From the NCBI GenBank assembly GCA_019242475.1, contig JAFAVK010000004.1, positions 1-64,000 of the forward strand: 64,000 nt of DNA, read 5' to 3'. This document shows, piece by piece, positions 26,993 to 36,269 of the stretch; the stretch's first letter is position 1, and every line of letters starts with the position of its first letter. Position numbers and translations under genes: made by a program. This DNA comes from Acidobacteriota bacterium. Lineage in GTDB: Bacteria > Acidobacteriota > Blastocatellia > Pyrinomonadales > Pyrinomonadaceae. The notes beneath the pieces were generated by a model. That model worked only from the letters and a program-made list of their open reading frames with translations. It was not told where the DNA came from and did not search any database.

Positions 26993-27114
26993 CTCGGAGC
27001 GCCGGAATCCATGCGGGCGTGGCGTGGTCGCCGAACGTGCCGCCGCGCTTCAAGTCTTCGCCGCAGCCGGGCGGTGAGCAGACTAAGAAGAGAATCGAGT
27101 GGAGGACTCAGACG

Positions 27115-27525
27115 ATGGAACTCAAAAGAAGCGGCTCGCAGCCGTCGGGCAGAGGGCCGGAGGAGTATTTCACCGGCAGCGTGCGCATCGACCCGCTCAT
27201 GCAGACGGCCGAGCCGGCGCGCGTCAGTTGCGCGCTCGTCACCTTCGAGCCGGGCGCGAGGTCTGCGTGGCACTGGCACCCGCTCGGGCAGACGCTCGTC
27301 GTCACACAGGGCTGCGGCTGGGTGCAGAGCGAGGGCGGCCTGAAGGTGGAGATACGCGCGGGCGACGTGGTCTGGTGCCCGCCCAAAGAGAGGCACTGGC
27401 ACGGCGCGACCTCGACGACCGCGATGTCGCACATCGCCATTCAGGAGGCGCTCGACGGCAAGGTCGTCGAGTGGATGGAGAAGGTCAGCGACGAGCAGTA
27501 CCAGGCTAAACCGAGCCGGCCCTGA
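27115..27525 (+). CDS. Manganese cupin resembling Granulicella hydroxynitrile lyase
   Basis: The ATG at 27115 has GGAGG 9 nt upstream and gives a 136-residue single-domain cupin. The metal ligands are His53, His55 and Gln59 ([10 protein letters not shown]) and His94 (KERHWHGA). They fall at the same numbers as in the (R)-selective, Mn-dependent hydroxynitrile lyase of Granulicella tundricola as I recall it, and Ala40, Val42 and Gln110 around the active site also coincide. The natural role of that family is unclear; cyanohydrin cleavage is a demonstrated activity of the relative, not of this protein. The gene stands alone and is followed by a hairpin terminator. Confidence 0.88.
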   Translation: MELKRSGSQPSGRGPEEYFTGSVRIDPLMQTAEPARVSCALVTFEPGARSAWHWHPLGQTLVVTQGCGWVQSEGGLKVEIRAGDVVWCPPKERHWHGATSTTAMSHIAIQEALDGKVVEWMEKVSDEQYQAKPSRP

Positions 27526-27607
27526 CCTTGAGCCGCCTCATACAAAGGGCATGGCGTCGGATCGTGACCGGCACGACTGGCACGCGCGCCTAAAACAGAT
27601 GCTTTGA

Positions 27608-27638
27608 GGGCCGACGAATAAGCGGTATTCGTCGGCCC
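27608..27638. terminator. 13-bp hairpin terminator after the cupin gene
   Basis: GGGCCGACGAATA (27608-27620) and its exact complement (27626-27638) flank a 5-nt loop, 83 nt past the cupin stop. It is followed by CCCTTGCTACTT rather than a U-tract. The rest of the 27526-27842 gap holds no gene that I can support. Confidence 0.7.
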
Positions 27639-27842
27639 CCTTGCTACTTATCCGTAAATGTAACCCTCGACCCCTCCGGCTCAGGAGAAGCAGTGCATGG
27701 GCCGATTGTTCAGGACTGTGACGGCTCCGGGGCGGCACCACCGGCCACAAAGAAATAGCCTGTTAAAGGCGCGGCTGCTATGATTAGCCTTCCCTTTAAC
27801 ACGAGGAGAACGCCTTTCGAGTAGTCAGGGGTCGGCCGCGGT

Positions 27843-28226
27843 ATGAGCAACATTTTAATTGTAGACGATTCACCGACCATGCGGCGGATGGTGACGGCCT
27901 CGCTTCGCGCCCTGCCGGGCGCCAGCTTCGGCGAGGCGGGCAGCGGCCTCGAAGCGATAGAGCGCGTGGCGCTCGCACCCGTACACCTGATCATCCTCGA
28001 CCTGAACATGCCGGACATGCACGGCCTTGAGGTGCTGGATTTCCTGCGGCGCCACCAGGCTTACAAGGACATCCCCGTCATCGTGCTGACGACCCGGGGC
28101 GACGCGGCGAGCCGCGCGAACGCGCTCGCCGCGGGCGCCTCCCTGTACCTGACCAAGCCGTTCGCGCCGCAGACGTTGGCCGCGCAGGCGCAAGCCTTAC
28201 TGCACTCTCATCCGGAAAGGGCCTAG
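27843..28226 (+). CDS. CheY-type response regulator
   Basis: The product is a 127-residue single receiver domain: VDDSPTMRRM acidic pocket and helix, phosphoacceptor Asp in LIILDLNMPDMHG, Thr in VLTTRGD, and Lys in LTKPFAP. It starts the chemosensory operon, and its TAG stop overlaps the GTG start of cheA (TAGTG), so they are translationally coupled. It is probably a direct CheA phosphorylation target. A second CheY-like gene lies downstream beside cheB, so outputs may be split. No flagellar switch genes are present to identify the effector. Confidence 0.92.
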   Translation: MSNILIVDDSPTMRRMVTASLRALPGASFGEAGSGLEAIERVALAPVHLIILDLNMPDMHGLEVLDFLRRHQAYKDIPVIVLTTRGDAASRANALAAGASLYLTKPFAPQTLAAQAQALLHSHPERA

Positions 28227-30295
28227 TGTCAGACTCCAACCCCGACGGCGGCGAGTTCTTCGCGCAGTTCCTCGACGACTACTTCGCCGAGTGCGACGAG
28301 CACCTGACGCTCGTGCGCCGCCACCTGCTCGCACTCGAAGAGCGGGCCGGGCGCGCGGGCGTAGACCACGCCCTGCTCGACGAGCTGTTCCGCAGCTTCC
28401 ACACGCTCAAGGGCATCTCCGGCATGGTCGGCCTCGGCGAGGCGGAACAACTCGCCCACCACATGGAGAGCTACCTGCGCGCCCTGCGTCAGGGCGAGGC
28501 GCGACTCGGACAGGAGGGCGTCGAGGCGCTAATGGTGGGCGTGGTGACGCTCGAACAGGTCATCGCCGCGCGCCGCAAAGAGGAGGACGCCCCCGACATC
28601 GACGCCACCGTCGCGCGTCTTCAAGCGGTGGTGAACGAGTCGGCCGGCGAGCCCGTTCAACCCACGCCCGCGGGCGACGTTGACAACGAAACAAGCGCGG
28701 AGTCCGAAGGTGGCGCGTCGCGTTCGGGCCGCGCCGGGGCTGCCCGTACGTGGCGTTTCGAATTCGCGCCGACGCCCGCGCTCTCCGAGCGAGGCGTCAA
28801 CGTCAACAGCGTGCGCGCCCGTTTGCAAGAGGTCGGGGAGATACTGCGGGCCACCCCGCACGTCAGGGGGCAGGGTCAGATTGTCTTCGAGTTCGTCGTC
28901 TCGACCGACGCGGACGAGTCGGTCTTCGCCGGTTGGAGCGAGGACAATCTGACCTACGCGCCGGTCGAAGAGTCCGCACAAGGCAAGGCTCAATCGCCGT
29001 CGAGTCAGGCACGCGCCAACGACGCCGAAGGGGCCGCCGGCCCTGTGCCTTTCTCGACCTCGTCGGGCGGGGCGATGCTCGCGCCGTCGAACGTGGTGCG
29101 GGTCGAGCTGTCGCGGCTGGACGATTTGATGAGGCTCATCGGCGAGCTGGTCACGAGCCGCGCGCGCATGGAGGACGGGCTGAAAGGTTTGAGGCGGAGC
29201 GTGCCCCCGGCCGAGTGGCGCGCGCTGCAAGAGACGAACGCGGCGATGGCTCGGCAACTGCGCGACCTGCGCGAGGGCGTCATGCGCGTGCGGATGGTGC
29301 AGGTCGGCGAAATCTTCGAGCGCATGAAGTTCGTCGTCCGCGACCTCGCGCGCGAGAGCGGCAAGGAGATCAGGCTCGAACTTCAGGGGCAGGAGACAGA
29401 GATCGACAAGTTCCTCGTCGAGCGCATGATGGATCCGCTCCTCCACCTCGTGCGCAACGCCGTCAGCCACGGGCTTGAGACCGTGGCCGAGCGCGTCGCC
29501 GCGGGCAAGCCGCCCGAGGGCAGGCTCGCGCTGCGCGCCGCGACCGCGGGCGACAACGTGCTGGTCGAGATTACGGACGACGGGCGCGGCATAGACGCCG
29601 AAAGGGTTCTGACGCGCGCGCGGGAACGCGGCCTGGTTGCGGAAGACGCGCGCCTCGACGACGAGTTGTTACTGCAACTGATTTGCACGCCCGGCTTCTC
29701 GACGCGCGACGAGGCCGACCGCGCCAGCGGGCGTGGCGTCGGGATGGACGTGGTCGCCAGCACCGTCGCGGAACTCGGCGGCACGCTCACGCTCTCGACC
29801 GAGAAGGGGCGCGGGACGCGCTTCACGGTCGAGCTGCCGCTGACGCTCGCGGTCGCGGACGCGCTCATCGCCAGCGTCGGCGGGCAGAGGTTCGCCTTCC
29901 CGCAGTCGGCGGTGCGCGAGATCATCGAAGTCGAGCCCGCGTCGGTGAAGGTTCTGGAGAAGAACGAAATCGTCTCGTACCGCGGCGGCGTGCTGCCGCT
30001 GCTGCGGCTGTCGCGCCTCTTCGACCTCGGCGAGCAGACGGAAAAGCCCTTCCACGTTTTCGTCATCGGCAGCGGCGCGCACGCCGTCGGGCTGGTCGTC
30101 GAACGCGTCATCGGGCAGAGGGAGATAGTCGTGCGCGGGCTGAACGACCCCTTGGTGAAGGTCGCGGGCGTCGCCGGCGCGACCGACCTCGGCGACGGGC
30201 GCCTCGTGCTCATCCTCGACGTGGCCGCACTCAAGGGCGTGGCCTCGGGCGAGCGGCGGCCCGGAAGAGACGCGCGCGCGCGAACTCCGCGGTGA
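28226..30295 (+). CDS. cheA: Chemotaxis histidine kinase CheA
   Basis: The GTG start overlaps the preceding stop and has GGAAAGG upstream. P1 (HPt) carries the phosphorylated His59 in FHTLKGISGM. A linker and small alpha/beta segment (WRFEFAPTPALSERGVNVNS) follow, then the P3 dimerisation helices (about 290-350), P4 ATPase (LVRNAVSHG N-box, ITDDGRGID, SGRGVGMDVV) and the P5 CheW-like domain (about 545-680). All parts needed for receptor-controlled autophosphorylation are present. CheW, receptor, CheR, CheB and CheC genes follow in order. I see no defects. Confidence 0.95.
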   Translation: MSDSNPDGGEFFAQFLDDYFAECDEHLTLVRRHLLALEERAGRAGVDHALLDELFRSFHTLKGISGMVGLGEAEQLAHHMESYLRALRQGEARLGQEGVEALMVGVVTLEQVIAARRKEEDAPDIDATVARLQAVVNESAGEPVQPTPAGDVDNETSAESEGGASRSGRAGAARTWRFEFAPTPALSERGVNVNSVRARLQEVGEILRATPHVRGQGQIVFEFVVSTDADESVFAGWSEDNLTYAPVEESAQGKAQSPSSQARANDAEGAAGPVPFSTSSGGAMLAPSNVVRVELSRLDDLMRLIGELVTSRARMEDGLKGLRRSVPPAEWRALQETNAAMARQLRDLREGVMRVRMVQVGEIFERMKFVVRDLARESGKEIRLELQGQETEIDKFLVERMMDPLLHLVRNAVSHGLETVAERVAAGKPPEGRLALRAATAGDNVLVEITDDGRGIDAERVLTRARERGLVAEDARLDDELLLQLICTPGFSTRDEADRASGRGVGMDVVASTVAELGGTLTLSTEKGRGTRFTVELPLTLAVADALIASVGGQRFAFPQSAVREIIEVEPASVKVLEKNEIVSYRGGVLPLLRLSRLFDLGEQTEKPFHVFVIGSGAHAVGLVVERVIGQREIVVRGLNDPLVKVAGVAGATDLGDGRLVLILDVAALKGVASGERRPGRDARARTPR

Positions 30296-30309
30296 CGGTT
30301 TGAACGACC

Positions 30310-30789
30310 ATGACGAACATGCAGAACGAAGCCGAGCCCTTCATCCTCTTCGAGCTGGCCGGGACGACCTACGGCGTCCGCAGCCGCTTCGTGCAACAGG
30401 TGGAGATGATCGAGCACGTCACGCCCGTGCCGAACGCGCCCCCGGCCGTCGAGGGCGTCGTGCTCGCGCGCGGCCAAGTCATCCCGGCGCTCAACCTGCG
30501 CGCGCGTTTCGGCTTTGAACGCATTGCTTTCGACCTGCGCTCGCGCCTTGTAGTTGTCAGCACGGGCGGGCGCACGCTCGGCCTCGTCGTGGACTCGGCG
30601 CGGGAGTTCCTGCGCATCCCCGAGGCGGCCGTCGAGCCGCCGCCCGAAGCCATCACGGGCCTGAGCGGGAAGTACCTCGAAGGCGTCGCGACCATCAAGG
30701 GGCGGATAATTTTAGTCCTCGACCTCGACGAAGTGATTGACCTCGGCGAGCTACAGTTGAACGCCGAAGCGCCCGCGGCGTCGGCGTGA
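30310..30789 (+). CDS. cheW: Chemotaxis coupling protein CheW
   Basis: The product is a 159-residue CheW domain (FILFELAGTTYGVRSRFVQQVEMIEHVTPVPNAP, split across two sheets), with VEGVVLARGQVIPALNLRARFG and a C-terminal strand ending LDLDEVIDL. It bridges CheA and the receptor. The gene begins 15 nt after cheA and 85 nt before the receptor gene. Two in-frame ATGs three codons apart make the start slightly uncertain. The first is used here. Confidence 0.93.
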   Translation: MTNMQNEAEPFILFELAGTTYGVRSRFVQQVEMIEHVTPVPNAPPAVEGVVLARGQVIPALNLRARFGFERIAFDLRSRLVVVSTGGRTLGLVVDSAREFLRIPEAAVEPPPEAITGLSGKYLEGVATIKGRIILVLDLDEVIDLGELQLNAEAPAASA

Positions 30790-30874
30790 CGTTAAGGGAC
30801 TTTGTTGAAGGTAAAGCAATCATCACGACACTTCTGGCGGGTAGCCTGAAGACTTCGGCCAACGGGAGACGGAC

Positions 30875-33067
30875 ATGGCAACACAGTTGAGCGGCGCGGG
30901 CGTCGGCGGCGGCAGCACGGGGCGTGTGCGGGAACAGGCGGGACAGGTCGCGGAGGCGGCCCGCGAGATCGCGCGCATCGCGGACGAGGTGACGGCAGGC
31001 GCGGAGGCGCAGACGCGCTCGCTCGACTCGGCCGTCAGCCTCGCCAACGAGATGACCGCCTCGCTCGGCGAGACGACCACGCAGGCCGAGTCCATCGCGA
31101 CCTCGACGGAAGAGCTCGTCTCCTCGATCAACGAGACGGCGGCCTCCGTCGAGCAGGTCAGCGCGAACTCCGCGAGCCTCGCCGCCTCGGTCAACGAGAC
31201 GGCGGCCTCCATCGAGGAGACGGCCCGCTCCATCGAAAGCGTCACCGGTAGCGCGCAGGAGATGGCGACCTCCGCCGAGGAGGTGACCTCCGCGATGAAC
31301 GAGATCGCGGCCTCCGTCAAAAGCGTGAGCGACGACACCGAGGCGCTCGCCGCCTCGGTCAGCCAGACCGCCGTCAGCATGGAGCAGGTGTCGCGCTCCG
31401 TTGACAGCCTCTCGGGGAACGCCGACGACCTCACGGTCTCGGCCGAAGAGACGGCCTCGTCGATTAACGAGATGGCGGCCTCCATCGAAGAGGTCTCGGC
31501 CATGACGGAGAACCTCGCCTCGACGGTCGAGGAAGTTTCAACGTCGATGGAGGAGATGGCGCGCTCCGTGCAGGGCGTCGCGCAGAACACCGAGCGCATC
31601 ACCGAGGCGGCGACGGGCGCGGCGACCAGCGCGGCCCAGATGGATCGCTCTTTGCGCTCGGTCGCCGCGATGACCAAGCAGGCCGAAGAGGTCGCGGGCC
31701 GCGTCTCGCGCGAGGCCGAGCAGGGCGGCGCGGCGGCGCAGAAGTCCATTCAGGGGTTGGGGCGCGTCCGCACTTCGATGGAGCAGTCGGCGGCGGTCAT
31801 CCGCGAGATGGGTAAGCGCTCGAGTGAGATTGGCGGCATCGTCAACACCATCAACGTCATCGCCGAGCGCACCAACATGCTCTCGCTCAACGCCTCCATC
31901 GAGGCGGCGCGCGCGGGCGAGGCGGGGCGCGGCTTCGCCGTCGTCGCCGAGGAGATACGCAACCTCGCCGACCGCTCGGCACAGGCGACCGCCGACATCG
32001 CCGCCATCATCAAGGCGTTGCAGGACGTGGTGCAGGAGGCCGTCGCGGCGTCGAGCGAGGGCGTGCGCGTGGCGGAAGAGAGCGGTCGCCTCGCGGAGGA
32101 AGGCTCCGAAGGGCTGCGCCGGATTCTGAACGGCGTCAACGAGACCGCGCAGATCGTCAGCCAGATTGCGCGCGCCACCGACGAGCAGTTGGGCGCGAGC
32201 GCGCACGTCGTGACAGCCATCGACACGACCGCGGCGCAGGCCAAGCAGACCACGGTCGCCACGGGCGAGCAGGCGACGGCCGCGCAGGAGATCGTCAGGG
32301 CGACGGCGCACATGCGCAAGACGGCGAAGGAGGTCAGTCAGGCGATGAGTGAGCAGGGGCGCGCCGCGCGCGAGATCATCAAGGCCGCGCAGAGCACGAC
32401 GGCCGTCGCCTTGCAGGTGCGCAAGGCTTCGGGCGAGCAGGCCGCGGCGGTCAAGCAGGTCGCGCAGGCGGTCGAGTCCATGCGCCGGGGCGCGGCCTCG
32501 ACGGCGCGCGCGCTCGAAGAGCAGGCCACCGCGGGCGAGCAGGTCTCGAAAGAGTCGGAACGACTGGCGCGCATGATCGCGGGGGTCAGCAAGGCGATGG
32601 GGGAACAGGCGACGGCCGCCGCCCAGATCACGACCGCCGCGCACGACATGCGCCAGCAGTCCGAACAGGTCGCCAAGGCGCTGGGCGAGCAGGCGCGCGC
32701 CGCGCGCGACATGACGAACGCCGTCCAGAGTGTCTCCAAAGAGATCGGGCTCATCACGCGCTCGAACCGCCAACACCTGACCTCGGCCGAGCAGGTGCTC
32801 GGCACGTTGACCGAGATACGGAACATCACCGAACGCAACGCGCAGGGAGTCAAGGCCACCTTGAGCGGCACCACGAATTTGATCGAGCGTGCCCAACAAC
32901 TCGCCGATATCATGGGCGACGCGGAAGGGACGGTCGGGAACGGGGCCGTCGGAACGTCTCCTTCCGGCGCACGCGCGAACGGGAGGGCACGCCGCCGGAA
33001 AAAGAGTCAGGTGACCGACGAGGCTTCCGCCGCGGGCGAGTCGGAGAGGCCCGACGGGTCAGAGTAG
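30875..33067 (+). CDS. Soluble methyl-accepting chemotaxis protein built of heptad repeats
   Basis: GGGAG precedes the ATG. The 730 residues contain no membrane helix and no recognisable ligand domain; almost the whole chain is Ala/Glu/Ser-rich coiled coil. The CheA/CheW-binding hairpin tip lies mid-protein (residues about 318-365; [41 protein letters not shown]). The N-arm holds three 56-residue repeats (86-141, 142-197, 198-253; NETAAS/NEIAAS/NEMAAS starts). The C-arm holds seven 28-residue repeats from 437 to 632, each beginning with Glu-Gln. The period is eight or four heptads. Arms of about 330 residues exceed the receptor classes I know. There is no C-terminal CheR-binding pentapeptide. 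It resembles FrzCD in being cytoplasmic. Confidence 0.93.
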   Translation: MATQLSGAGVGGGSTGRVREQAGQVAEAAREIARIADEVTAGAEAQTRSLDSAVSLANEMTASLGETTTQAESIATSTEELVSSINETAASVEQVSANSASLAASVNETAASIEETARSIESVTGSAQEMATSAEEVTSAMNEIAASVKSVSDDTEALAASVSQTAVSMEQVSRSVDSLSGNADDLTVSAEETASSINEMAASIEEVSAMTENLASTVEEVSTSMEEMARSVQGVAQNTERITEAATGAATSAAQMDRSLRSVAAMTKQAEEVAGRVSREAEQGGAAAQKSIQGLGRVRTSMEQSAAVIREMGKRSSEIGGIVNTINVIAERTNMLSLNASIEAARAGEAGRGFAVVAEEIRNLADRSAQATADIAAIIKALQDVVQEAVAASSEGVRVAEESGRLAEEGSEGLRRILNGVNETAQIVSQIARATDEQLGASAHVVTAIDTTAAQAKQTTVATGEQATAAQEIVRATAHMRKTAKEVSQAMSEQGRAAREIIKAAQSTTAVALQVRKASGEQAAAVKQVAQAVESMRRGAASTARALEEQATAGEQVSKESERLARMIAGVSKAMGEQATAAAQITTAAHDMRQQSEQVAKALGEQARAARDMTNAVQSVSKEIGLITRSNRQHLTSAEQVLGTLTEIRNITERNAQGVKATLSGTTNLIERAQQLADIMGDAEGTVGNGAVGTSPSGARANGRARRRKKSQVTDEASAAGESERPDGSE

Positions 33068-33137
33068 TAAACGTCGCCGTCGTGCCCCGAAGGATTCAAA
33101 CCTGGCGCGTGCTTTTGTGTGACCGGAGAGTAGCAAC

Positions 33138-35336
33138 CTGACTTCATCGACCAACCCAATCGGAGTCTTCACCACCGACGCGAGTCTCGTGGTGCAGATA
33201 TGGGACGCGGCCCTCGAACGTCTGACGGGCATCCCCGCGGACTCGGCCCGCGGGAGGTCGCTCGTCGAACTGATTCCCGGTCTGGAGGAGCGCCGCCTGC
33301 TCGCGCGTTTCCGGCGGGTGATAGACGAGGGGGTCGTGGAAGTCCTCTCCCCGGCCTTCCACCGCTACCTGATTCCGTGCCCCCCGGCCGCGCCGTCGGA
33401 GCGCTTCGAACACATGCGGCAGCGCGTGACCATCGCGCCCCTGCTTGAGGAAGGCCGCATCGTCGGCGCGCTCGTCACGGTCGAAGACGTGACCGCGCGC
33501 ATCGAGCGCGAGCGCGCACTCTCCGAACAGCTGGCACACGCGCGCGAAGGCGAGCGCCTCGGCGCCGCGCTCGCCCTCGCCGCAGACGAGTCGCTCGAAC
33601 CTTCCGGCCCGCTCCTGGGCGCGCTCGGCGACGAGAGCTGGCGCGTGCGGCGCGCGGCCGTGGAAGGGCTGGCCCGCCGCGCGGCCCCCGACGCCATCAT
33701 GGCGCTCCTCGCTTCGGTGCGCGAGAATCACCACAACCTCGCCGTCCTCAACAGCGCGCTCCAAGTGCTCTCGATGAGCGACGTGGACACGCTCTCGCCG
33801 CTCGTCGAATTTTTGAACGGCGAAGACGCAGACCTGCGCATGCAGGCCGCGCTCGCCCTCGGCGAACAGCGCGACGCGCGCGCCGTGCCCGCGCTCATCG
33901 AAGCGCTCGAAGACGAGGACGTGAACGTGCGTTACCACGCCGTCGAAGCGCTGGGTAAGCTGCGCGCCGCCGAAGCCGCCGCCGCGCTCGCCGACGTGGC
34001 GGAGTCGCGCGACTTCTTCCTCGCCTTCCCGGCGCTCGACGCGCTGAAGCAGATCGGCGACGCGCGCGCCGTCCCGCGCGTCGTGCCGCTGCTCGAAGAC
34101 GAGTTGCTGCGCGAGGCGGCGGCCGAGCTGCTCGGCGAAGTCGGCGACGAAGAAGCGGTCGCGCCTCTCGCCGAACTGCTCAACACCCCGGACGCCCCGG
34201 CGCGCGCCGTGGCGCGGGCACTGGCCGCGCTGCACGACCGCTACGAGAAACTTTACGGCGAGGGCTCTTACATCGCAGACCTCAGCCGCGCGGCTATCAA
34301 CCCGGCGGGGGCGCAGAACCTCCTTGAAGCTTTAGCGGAGACGGGGGGCGGCGACCTGCGGCAGCTCGCGCTGGTCGTCGGCTGGCTCGAAGGCACGGCC
34401 GTCGAGCGCGCACTGACGCGCCTGCTCGGGCAAGCGGACGTGCGCGGCGAGGTGCTCGAAGCGCTCGTGCGTCACGGGGCGGGCGTGGCCGACCTGTTGA
34501 TTGAGCAACTCGGCTCGGAAGACCTTGAAATTCGTAAGGCGGCGGCCGTCGCGCTGGGGCGGATCGGGGACGCGCGCGCCGTCCACGCGCTGTCGGAAGC
34601 CCTCGAAGATGACGAAGAAATGGTCATCGCGGCGGCCGACGCGCTGGCGAAGATCGGCGACCCGCGCGCGTTCGAGCCGCTGCTCGCGCGCGTCGGCGAC
34701 CGCGTAGCGGCGGTGCGGCAATCGATCGTCGGCGCGCTCAACTCGCTCGGTTCGCCCGAGATGCCTGCGCGCGTGCTGCCGCTCCTCTCGGACGCAGACC
34801 CGAACGTCCGCGAGTCGGCGGTCAAGATAGCGGGATACTTCGGCTACAGGGAATGCGCAGACCTTCTGCTTGAGCGTTGCCACGACGAGGACGAGCGCGT
34901 ACGCCGCGCGGCCGTCGAACATCTTCCGTACCTCGAAGACGAGCGCGCCACGCCCGCACTCGTCCGCGCGTTGCAACACGACACGCCGAAGGTGCGCGCC
35001 GCGGCGGCGGCCGCGATGGCGCAGGCGGAGGGGCCGGAAGTCTCGACGCATTTGATTGAGGCGCTTGCCGACGAAGATTCGTGGGTTCGTTACTTTGCCG
35101 CGCGCTCGCTCGGCAGGCTAAGTGTGAAGGAGAGCGCGGAGGAAGTCGCGCGACTGGCGCAGAGTGATAAGTCGAATCACGTGCGCATCGCGGCCGTCGA
35201 GGCGCTCGGCCGCATCGGCGGGGAGACGGCCGTCCGTGTCGTCTCCCCGCTGGTCAACTCGGCGGAGCCAGACCTCGCGCGCGCGGCCGCGGGGGCGCTC
35301 GGGATGTTGAAGGGCTCGGGGACGGAAGAGCCTTAG
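33138..35336 (+). CDS. PAS domain-HEAT repeat protein of the chemosensory cluster
   Basis: No ATG opens this frame. A GTG at 33189 would cut off the first PAS strand, while a CTG at 33138 with GGAGAG 7 nt upstream retains NPIGVFTTDASLVVQIW, matching the PAS start of the hybrid kinase in this cluster. The N-terminal 120 residues are a PAS domain ending VTVEDVTARIERERAL. The remainder, about 600 residues, is a run of more than a dozen HEAT repeats (LGALGDESWRVRRAAVEGLA, ALGRIGDARAVHALSEAL and similar). No catalytic motif is seen. It is probably a scaffold that couples a sensed signal to CheA, the receptor or an effector. The function is inferred from context only. Confidence 0.85.
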   Translation: MTSSTNPIGVFTTDASLVVQIWDAALERLTGIPADSARGRSLVELIPGLEERRLLARFRRVIDEGVVEVLSPAFHRYLIPCPPAAPSERFEHMRQRVTIAPLLEEGRIVGALVTVEDVTARIERERALSEQLAHAREGERLGAALALAADESLEPSGPLLGALGDESWRVRRAAVEGLARRAAPDAIMALLASVRENHHNLAVLNSALQVLSMSDVDTLSPLVEFLNGEDADLRMQAALALGEQRDARAVPALIEALEDEDVNVRYHAVEALGKLRAAEAAAALADVAESRDFFLAFPALDALKQIGDARAVPRVVPLLEDELLREAAAELLGEVGDEEAVAPLAELLNTPDAPARAVARALAALHDRYEKLYGEGSYIADLSRAAINPAGAQNLLEALAETGGGDLRQLALVVGWLEGTAVERALTRLLGQADVRGEVLEALVRHGAGVADLLIEQLGSEDLEIRKAAAVALGRIGDARAVHALSEALEDDEEMVIAAADALAKIGDPRAFEPLLARVGDRVAAVRQSIVGALNSLGSPEMPARVLPLLSDADPNVRESAVKIAGYFGYRECADLLLERCHDEDERVRRAAVEHLPYLEDERATPALVRALQHDTPKVRAAAAAAMAQAEGPEVSTHLIEALADEDSWVRYFAARSLGRLSVKESAEEVARLAQSDKSNHVRIAAVEALGRIGGETAVRVVSPLVNSAEPDLARAAAGALGMLKGSGTEEP

Positions 35337-35382
35337 CCGACGGCCGCGGAGCCCGCGGAGAAAAGTCGCGGGCGGAAGAACA

Positions 35383-36240
35383 ATGGGTTTTCAAACGGGC
35401 AGTCTGGGGTTGACCGGCGGGGCGGACAGGCTCCTGCGCGACCTGATCCACGAGCGCACGGGGCTCTTCTTCGACAACGGGAAGGGCGACATCCTGACGG
35501 ACAAGCTGTCGCCGCTCGTCGTCGAGCGCGGGTTCACGTCGCTGCTCGATTATTACTACCTGCTGAAGTACGACGAGGCGGCGCAAGGCGAGTGGCTGAA
35601 CGTGATGAACGCGCTCTCCGTCCCCGAGACTTACTTCTGGCGCGAGATGGATCAGGTACGGGCGCTGGTCGAGTGGGTCGTCCCGCGCTGGTTCGAACAG
35701 CCCGGCGCGGGGCCTTTGAAGATTTGGAGCGCGGCGTGCGCGACGGGCGAGGAGCCTTTGACCATCGCGCTGGCGCTCGACGAGGCGGGCTGGCTGGGGC
35801 GCGCGCCGATTGAGATTTACGGGAGCGACGCGAGCACCGCGGCCGTCGAGAAGGCGCGGCGCGGGGTCTACCGCGAGCGCTCGTTCCGCAACCTGCCCGC
35901 ACACCTGCGCGCCAGATATTTTACGCAAGAGGGCGCGACAAAAACGTGGCGCGTGGACGCTAAGCTGCACGCCGCAATCGAGTGGCGGGTCGCCAACCTG
36001 TTGAACGAGGCGGAGGTCGCGCCGCTGGCGGCGGCGCAAGTCATCTTCTGCCGCAACGTGTTTATATACTTCTCCGACCAGACCATCGGCAGGACGGTGC
36101 GCTCTTTCGCCGCGCACATCAGGCCGCCGGGTTACCTGTTCGTCGCCGCCGCGGAGTCTCTGCTGAAGCTGACGACGGAGTTCGAGCTGCAAGAGGTCGG
36201 TAATGCGTTCGTGTACGTGAGGCAGCCGGGCGCCGGTTGA
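35383..36240 (+). CDS. cheR: Chemotaxis protein methyltransferase CheR
   Basis: The product has 285 residues, a normal length for CheR. A helical N-domain (about 10-85) is followed by the SAM-binding domain with WSAACATGEEPLTIAL, the acidic YGSDAS motif and FCRNVFIYF. It methylates glutamates on the receptor using SAM. The start has GGAAG at 4-nt spacing. No TPR or pentapeptide-binding extension is present, consistent with a receptor that lacks the C-terminal tether. It sits between the HEAT protein and cheB. Confidence 0.94.
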   Translation: MGFQTGSLGLTGGADRLLRDLIHERTGLFFDNGKGDILTDKLSPLVVERGFTSLLDYYYLLKYDEAAQGEWLNVMNALSVPETYFWREMDQVRALVEWVVPRWFEQPGAGPLKIWSAACATGEEPLTIALALDEAGWLGRAPIEIYGSDASTAAVEKARRGVYRERSFRNLPAHLRARYFTQEGATKTWRVDAKLHAAIEWRVANLLNEAEVAPLAAAQVIFCRNVFIYFSDQTIGRTVRSFAAHIRPPGYLFVAAAESLLKLTTEFELQEVGNAFVYVRQPGAG

Positions 36241-36269
36241 AAGACTGCGCGACGCTTCGAGGGCCATTC

